NCBI RefSeq assembly: GCF_035582795.1
Contig: NC_134377.1
Location: forward strand, 18,562,501 to 18,626,500
Source: Mycteria americana
Lineage: Eukaryota > Chordata > Aves > Ciconiiformes > Ciconiidae
DNA length: 64,000 bases
Direction: 5' to 3'
Position 1 is the first letter of the stretch; the number at the start of each line of letters is the position of its first letter. This document shows positions 58,201 to 64,000 of this stretch, piece after piece. The translations under genes were made by a program, and so were the position numbers. The notes beneath the pieces are model-generated. The model ran no database searches and was not told the DNA's origin. It worked only from the letters and a program-made list of their open reading frames with translations.

Positions 58201-61200
58201 GTGCCAGCCCTGCCGCCGGCCGGCTCTCCCGGAGAGCGCTGTCCCCAGCAAGGCGCCTGCCCGCGCCTTGAGCCAGGCTCTGCCCTGAGCCTGTTTCACA
58301 AGATGGCCCGTGGTGGGACTGCGTGGGGAGGGTGGAGCCCGCTAAACCCGTTTCACCACTGCGGGCATGGTAGGATTTCTCCACTACTGCCTTTAGCTGG
58401 GTTACGCTAACAGCATGGCTCAAGAGCAGAGCAGTTGGCTGCCAGGAGGGGGTCGATCCCTAGGGAGCAGGCAGACGGAGAGGTCTGTGCTGCTGACGGG
58501 GCAGCACCTGGGCTGCAGAGAACTGTGATGAGCTGGAGGTGGGTATTTCTGCCTCCCTGATTTGTAGCACCCTGTGGTCTTTGATTATTTTTATTTATTT
58601 GGTTTTTTATCCCCCAGCTCTGAAGGCTACCTTGGCTAACGGGGAAGGGCACCGAGTCCCCGCATGAGGGTAGGAACCGTAAGCAGGGGACCCAGGAGGC
58701 AGGCAGGATTGCCTGCTGTGCCCACAGTGCGTGGTCCATGTCACCAGTCTTGGCTGCTCAGCTCGCCCCGTACACCTGCACCTTCTGCAAGTGGGCTGGG
58801 TGCCCTCCGAACAGGGGGAACATGGGGGTCAGCTTTTGCTGGTGTTCTGGAGAGGAGCTGGAAGCCTGTTTGTGCCTTCCCACCGCCCTGAGCCGTGCCG
58901 CTGCCAGGAGGGGCAAGCTTCAGGCATGGGTCCTGCGAGAGCTCTGCTGCTTTGCTTCCAGGCCCTTAGGAATAATTTCCTCTGGCCTGAAAGGATCCTG
59001 CCAAATCTGAAGTTAAAAGGAGTTTTTTGTATGGAAATCAGGTGCTTGTTTATCTGCATGTGAAATTACCCTTAAAATGGAGAGGCTGAAGTTGCTCTCC
59101 GGGTGCTCACTTCTCATCAGAGCTGCAGAGAGACCTGCTGCTCCGTCCGCAGGAGCAGGATGCTTTTGCAGACGCAGTCGCTTACAGGAGTGGCAGAGGG
59201 CCCGTGCCACCTCCTGCCCCTCTGTGGCTCCCAAACAGGGCAGTGGGTGCTCGCTGGGGCACTTGCCCCCGGGTAGGGCTTGCGGGGGTGGCAGTGCCAG
59301 CCCCGGCTGCGCAGCCTCGGTTTGTGTTGGCCCCCGGGGCTCTGCTTGTCTTCCCCATCGCGGCTGCATCCTCCTGCCCTTGGCACCCACCCTGTCCTGG
59401 GTGCCGGAGCCGGGGTCCCCGGGACGGGCTGGCCGGGGGTGTCCCCAGAAGCTGCTCGCTAATGGGGTTTGAGGTCATTAGCTGAACCTGCATGCACCAA
59501 TGCCATCACGCTCTGCGTGAGCGTTGCAGGGGCAGCACCCTCTTCTCCTTCCTGCCAACTCTCCCCGGCTGTGCCCAACGGCTGCAGCCATGTCCTCGGA
59601 TAACTCTGCTGGCCCCTCCACAAAGGAGAGGTAAAATTTTTCGGGCAAAACCATGCCAAGTGGCTGACAAACAGGTATTTTTCCCTTCTCTCCCTTCCTC
59701 GCTGGGCCTGCGGGGTCGGGATTGCTGGCAGCCAGGGCGCTTGCAGGCTCGCTGCGGGCGGGGAGCCATTCCTGGTGCTGGGAGCGGGATCCCCCCCGCC
59801 GGCAGAACCTTCTCTGGGGCCAGGCAGAGCGACCTTCCCTGAAGGACGTCCTCTCTCCTCTGGCTCTGCTGCATCCAGCTAACAGCCGAGAGCCTTGGCT
59901 TGGCGTCCAGGCTGCCCCACTTGGTCTTTCACCTCCTGAGCGCTCGCTGCTGGCTGTTCCTGCTGACTCCGCGGTGTTGCAAGAGCTGAAGCTGCTGGTT
60001 AAAGTCCGGGTAAACAGGTTGCAAAGCCCTGGCGAGGGAGGGGGAGTGGGAAGGAGCTGCTGCTCGTGGGCAATGGGGTGATTTATTTGCACAGAATAAG
60101 ATTTCCTCTGGAATAAAACGGCATGGGGAGAGGACGCTCGAAGGCAGAGCAGGACCTCTGATGAGTCTCGCTTCCAGGGAGGGAGGGGGTGCGGGTGGGC
60201 AGTTTGTGCCACCCTGTCTCTCTGCAGGCAGAGGAAAACAGGAAAAAATTGCCCCAAGTCACGGAGCGCGTCTGGAGTCCGTGCTGCGTGCCCCTTCCCG
60301 AGGGATTTGGGGCCAGAGCAACACCGGCGGGCAGGGAGGGGACCTGGCAGCGCGGGCAGCACACATCCCTGAGCAGGGCGAGGGAGAAGATCCTCCTCTG
60401 GGTGCGTTTCCCTGAACAGGCCCATTCCCCTGCCCGGCGATTCGCGTCTGTGCAGCTGCCCGAGGAGTCTCGGAGCCGTGCAGCGGCAGGGCAGCCTTCG
60501 GGCCGGCTGCCCTCCCCTCATCCGTCCCCAGTGAGCGGTGGCAGAGGTGTTCAGGGCACCGGTGTCCAGCCGTGCCCCTGCCACCGCGCAAGCCCTGGGG
60601 TGTCCCCTGCCGCAGCCGGGGCGACGCGCACGCTGCTGTGTGCCAGGGAGGCAGCCGCTCTCACAGCGGCTCTGGGACGGGGACGCCTTTGGCATCCAGC
60701 TCCCTGGTTTGCCGGGCAGAGCCAGCGCAGACGCCCTGTTCCTCCTTCCTCGGCTCGGGTGGCCCCAGTGTCCCGGAGGCTGCCGGTTCCCAGGAGGGGC
60801 TCGCTGTCCCTCTGCGGGGGCACTTCACAGGCTCCAGGCTGCCTGTGGATGTGGCTTTGCCCACGGGATGCCAGGCAGAGCCTCCCTGCCTCCCCCACGT
60901 GGACAAACATCCTTAACCCTGGAGGCTGTGGGCAGGTTGCAGGAGGTGCGGCGTCCCTCCCCGCGCCGTTTGGTGTGGCTGCCCCTGGGCTGGTGCTTGT
61001 CCCGGGTGTTTCCCTGGTGCCTGGCTCGGGGGGTGCTGGGGCAGCAGCTGGTGCTGGGGAACGGAGTGGGAACATTTACAGCTCTTAAAATGTCCAGCGC
61101 TCCAGGACCGCAGCACAGGAGGCGGGAGGAAAGTAGCCTTGGCAGCACCTGGGGCGTTCCTGTGGCTGCGGTGGCAGCGGGGCTGGTGGCACGGCGCTGC

Positions 61201-63846
61201 GTAGCGGCACAGAGAGGTGCCAGCTGGTGCTGGGCTTTTCGGGGACCGTTACGCCCCGCTGAAGGACGCTGCTTCTCGTCATGCTGCTCACCGGGGACCC
61301 GCCAGCTGCTCCCGCAGGAGCTGTTTGGTTTTGCAGCAGAAATTACAGTGCTTGGCAAGCCGTGTGCCGCGGGACCGGTGGCGTCTGCCACCTCTGACGG
61401 GCCTGCCAAGGCCTGGAGAGGGTCGAGGGGCAGCAGGAGAGCTCTGGGGACCCTAGGGATGGTGGCTGTCCTCCCGTGGTGCCCTGGGTGAGAGCCGGCG
61501 GCTGGCCACCGTGGCATGAGCTGGCCTCTCTGCGGCTGCCAGCGACTTCCTCCCACGCTGCTGAAGCACGGGGTGCTGCAGAGGCGTGAAGGCCGTGGTG
61601 GTCGCCTGTCGCTGCCTCCCGGGAGGCGCCTGCCTGGCCCGGGCTGAGCGGCTATGGCCCCTCCTGGGAACACAGAGGGAAACAAGGAGCCTTTGTGTGC
61701 TGCGGCGGAGCCGCGCTGGCCTCGCGCTCCGTCCCCAGCGCCCTGCGAGGCCGGGATGCTGCCAGGCTGGGCTGGCGGGTCCTGCCCCGGGGATGGGGGA
61801 CTGGCACTCAGTGCCACGGTGTCCCCATCCCCACCGTGCCTGTGGGAGGAGGGAGATACTCTTGGAGCGTGGGGCTGGGCTTTCTCGTCATCCTGGGCCG
61901 TGCTGGGCCCTGGCACGGCTTCTTGGCTACGCTGGGGAGGACGAGCGCAGCCGCTGCTGCTTGTGCCTGGGGGGAAAAAACAGGGTAAGGCTGTTTTAAG
62001 GTGGGTGCTGCCCAGCTGCTGGGGGGAGTGCAGCGAGGCTGCTTTCCTTTCCCTCCAGAAGGACGCGGCTGAGAGAAGGCAGTGGTGCCCCAGGGGATGC
62101 CAGCCTGTCTGCCGGGACGTCCCGTGCTGGGTGAGCGGCTTCCCCGGTGGCACTGCGGGAGGGAGCTGGAGGCAGTGCCAGAGAGATTCAGGGTCTCTCT
62201 TGTAAATTTGGAGGCCATACAGAAGAAATAAGACTATATGAGAAACTCCCCTGGTCCAAGGAGCTGGGGCTGCCTGCTGCTGTCACGGGGAGCGGCCGTG
62301 GCCCGGCTCCCCGTCCCACGGGCCCCAGTGTCCCCTATCAGCGTCCCCTCTCAGGGTACTTCGGAGGGTGCTGATAAGCAGAGCTGTGCTCTGCCGCGTG
62401 GCACCGGGCCTGCGCTTGGCTGCAGAGCAGGACAACCCGCCGCTGCGCCCAGCCCCTGCGCTAGCCCTTCCCGCGATAGCAGCGTGTTCCCCCCTGGGAA
62501 CACCGGGGCGTCGGCAGGGCCGTGCCGACGAGGCCGCGTGCCGGGGGTGGCTGTGGCGGGAGCCGCAGCGCTGCTGAGTCACGCTGAGGGACGCGGCCAG
62601 GCTGGAGGGGCCGGCGGAAGCGCGATGGGAGACCTGTCCCCGGCCAGGAGCTGGCAGCCAACCTGACCCCGTGCCGGGCCGTGTCCCGCGGGCTTGGGCC
62701 CGGGTCGCCGTCCCCGGGCAAGGAGCCGAGGGGCCCTCGGGGGCTGCTCGGTGGGTGCCCAGTGGCAGCATCCCGGGGCTCCTCAGCGTTGCGTGGTGCG
62801 GTGCCCGGTCCCGGGGGGGGGGGGGGGGGCTGCTGGCCGGGGGCTTTGCCCTGGCACCGGCTCCTGCCCCGGCCTGGGCTGCAGCGGGGTTTGCCCCCGC
62901 GAGGCCTGGGGGAAGCTGGCTCAGCCCCGCGCTTCCTCCTTGCGCCGGCACAGAGAGTTCCTGCTGCTCGGCAGGACCCAGCTGTGCTTCGGTGCAAGGA
63001 AAGGAGCTGCGCGGTCGTTCGCCAGCCGGCTGGGGGTGACCCCTGCTCCCGGGGCCTCCGGCCCGGCCGGGGTCGGCCCTGCTGCCCCGAGGCAGCTCGT
63101 GGCGGGGCCGCAGGCGCTCCAAGCAAGCCGAGGGGACCCCAACCACCGAGAGCCAGCGTCGCTCGCTGCCGGGGTGCCGGCGCGTCCCCAGGCCGTGGCG
63201 GGAAAGGCTTCAGCCAGTGTAATCGGTGCCCAGCAGCTGCCGCTGCGTGAGCCCGGGGCGGCTGGATGGGCTTGATGATAATTGCGCTTCCGCGCTGGCA
63301 CGCCAGGTCTGCAAATGGGCTCCCGCTGGCGCTGGGCGAGCGGTGCCGGGCCTCGTGCAGTGCTGTCGGGCTCTGTTGGGTTTATAAATCCCCATGCTGG
63401 CAGCTCACCGGCGGGGTGCGGGGCTCCAGAAGGAGAGAGGTGCCTTTGAGGGGGAAACAAGGCTGAATCAGCAGCCGCGGGTGTGGTGTTTTGCCCTGGT
63501 TTTCGCACCCCTTTGGCCGATGCCTCGCCAGCTCTTGCCACGGCCAGGCGGTGATGCCTGTGCAGGGCGCCAGGTTGGCCTGGGGCCCTGCTGCCGTGTG
63601 AAGTCCCCAGGGGTCTGGCGAGGACAGGGACGCCACGTCCCAGCCCAGGCCTGGCTGCCAGAGGTCTCGGTCTCAGCCGTTGTGGAGCCGGCAGCAGCCA
63701 CTGCTCCTGGCCCCAGCGTCCCCTCCTCTCCCGCCCAGGTGGCCTGGCCGGAGGGATCGAGATTTGCATCACATTCCCCACCGAGTACGTGAAGACGCAG
63801 CTGCAGCTGGACGAGAAGGCGAACCCTCCCCGCTACAAGGGCATCG
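52131..63846 (+). CDS. SLC25A1: Mitochondrial tricarboxylate (citrate) carrier, 5' part: exons 1 and 2
   Basis: Inner-membrane carrier that exchanges matrix citrate for cytosolic malate, supplying acetyl-CoA for fatty acid and sterol synthesis. Exon 1 (52131-52227) and exon 2 (63739-63846) join in phase 1 to give 68 residues plus one base. [20 protein letters not shown] is essentially identical to the human protein, and PTEYVK fits the carrier-family signature Px[DE]xx[KR] at the end of transmembrane helix 1. Human CIC is about 311 residues, so roughly four fifths lies beyond the window. The first intron is about 11.5 kb, whereas the entire human gene is about 3 kb. It follows CLTCL1 on the same strand as in human. 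Confidence 0.95.
62572..62582. promoter_or_regulatory. NF-E2/antioxidant response element-like site
   Basis: TGCTGAGTCAC matches the MAF-NRF2/NF-E2/BACH consensus TGCTGAGTCA[CT]; its complement contains TGACTCAGC, fitting the ARE core TGACnnnGC. It sits in CpG-rich sequence about 1.2 kb before exon 2 of SLC25A1. Motif match only. Confidence 0.4.
62813..62829 (+). repeat. G17 homopolymer in SLC25A1 intron 1
   Basis: Seventeen consecutive G in a GC-rich setting, so possible G-quadruplex on the + strand and a likely site of sequencing length error. Confidence 0.8.
63739..63846 (+). CDS. SLC25A1: SLC25A1 exon 2 (residues 33-68)
   Basis: [20 protein letters not shown] completes transmembrane helix 1 with the carrier signature PTEYVK, followed by [16 protein letters not shown] of the first matrix loop. 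Acceptor CCGCCCAG, donor GTGAGC, phase 1 at both ends. The next exon (expected to begin DCV in the family) is not within the last 154 nt. Confidence 0.95.
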
Positions 63847-64000
63847 GTGAGCGCGCGCCCCTGCCCTGCCCCAACCCGCCGGCTGGGTTCGGAGGCTCCC
63901 AGGGGCCTGCCGGGAGCTGGGGGGCAGCGGGGTGTGGAGGGGCGGGCGGCGGGGCAGCATGGTGGCCCTTGGCCCGGCAGGTGGTGGCAGCGCCGCTGTG

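Larger units (their letters stand above)
52228..63738 (+). other. SLC25A1 intron 1 (11.5 kb, GC-rich)
   Basis: Very GC-rich, especially after 57.8 kb. It holds many long open frames on both strands, including minus-strand frames of 405 and 442 codons. Their Pro/Ser/Gly/Arg/Ala-rich translations lack domains and overlap each other in different frames, so I treat them as composition artefacts. Visible elements: an antioxidant-response/NF-E2-type site (62572-62582), a G17 run (62813-62829) and dense CpG between about 60.2 and 63.7 kb that could mark a second promoter. No nested gene, RNA gene or named repeat could be supported. Confidence 0.65.

Noticed and set aside
59478-60695. 405-codon open frame on the minus strand within SLC25A1 intron 1
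   Set aside because: The translation is low-complexity Pro/Ser/Gly/Arg/Ala sequence without domain or repeat structure. The GC-rich setting makes stop codons rare, several other frames are open over the same bases, and no promoter or splice context supports it.
60825-62153. 442-codon open frame on the minus strand within SLC25A1 intron 1
   Set aside because: Same reasons. It overlaps long + strand frames (60189-61088, 60538-61491) and shows no recognisable family.
62283-63781. Overlapping minus-strand frames of 287 and 286 codons running into SLC25A1 exon 2
   Set aside because: The second is antisense to a confirmed coding exon, and the compositions are GC artefacts.
63981-64000. Possible SLC25A1 exon 3 after GGCCCGGCAG at the window end
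   Set aside because: In the required phase it reads GGGSAAV, not the family continuation beginning DCV.

Overview
The window is vertebrate nuclear DNA, most likely from a bird. It is intron-bearing, has CpG-island promoters, very little recognisable transposon sequence, and a sharp step from AT-rich sequence (left of about 51.7 kb) to very GC-rich sequence (right of it), as expected on an avian microchromosome. Two protein genes can be read, both on the + strand, in the order and orientation of the human 22q11.2 neighbours CLTCL1 and SLC25A1.

Layout. 1-7,050: AT-rich intergenic DNA with no supportable gene. About 7,060-8,710: CpG island holding the CLTCL1 promoter, with a TCACGTGA E-box, an NRF1-like site and a 61-nt pure pyrimidine tract whose last 37 nt form a perfect mirror repeat. 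8,155-44,029: complete CLTCL1 (clathrin heavy chain 2, CHC22), read here as 32 constitutive coding exons giving 1,672 residues with every splice phase closing. Intron 30 also carries two in-frame candidate microexons (33 and 21 nt). 44,030 to about 44,700: 3' UTR ending near an AATAAA. About 44.7-51.7 kb: intergenic. About 51.74-52.7 kb: CpG-island promoter of SLC25A1 (mitochondrial citrate carrier) with exon 1 at 52,131-52,227. An intron of about 11.5 kb follows, very GC-rich and rich in spurious ORFs, then exon 2 at 63,739-63,846. The rest of SLC25A1 lies beyond the window.

Why CLTCL1 and not CLTC: diagnostic residues along the whole protein match CHC22 (for example [36 protein letters not shown] and VTEPxPxVF), and the downstream neighbour is SLC25A1. 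Unlike human CHC22, however, this gene keeps a final exon encoding the QLMLTA uncoating-chaperone motif of ordinary clathrin.

The two genes are not known to share a pathway. CLTCL1 makes a membrane-coat protein acting in the cytosol, and SLC25A1 exports citrate from mitochondria for lipid synthesis. Their pairing is conserved synteny. The best leads are the microexons at the clathrin trimerization domain, the retained QLMLTA tail with a possible short-tail alternative, the promoter mirror repeat, and the expanded GC-rich first intron of SLC25A1.
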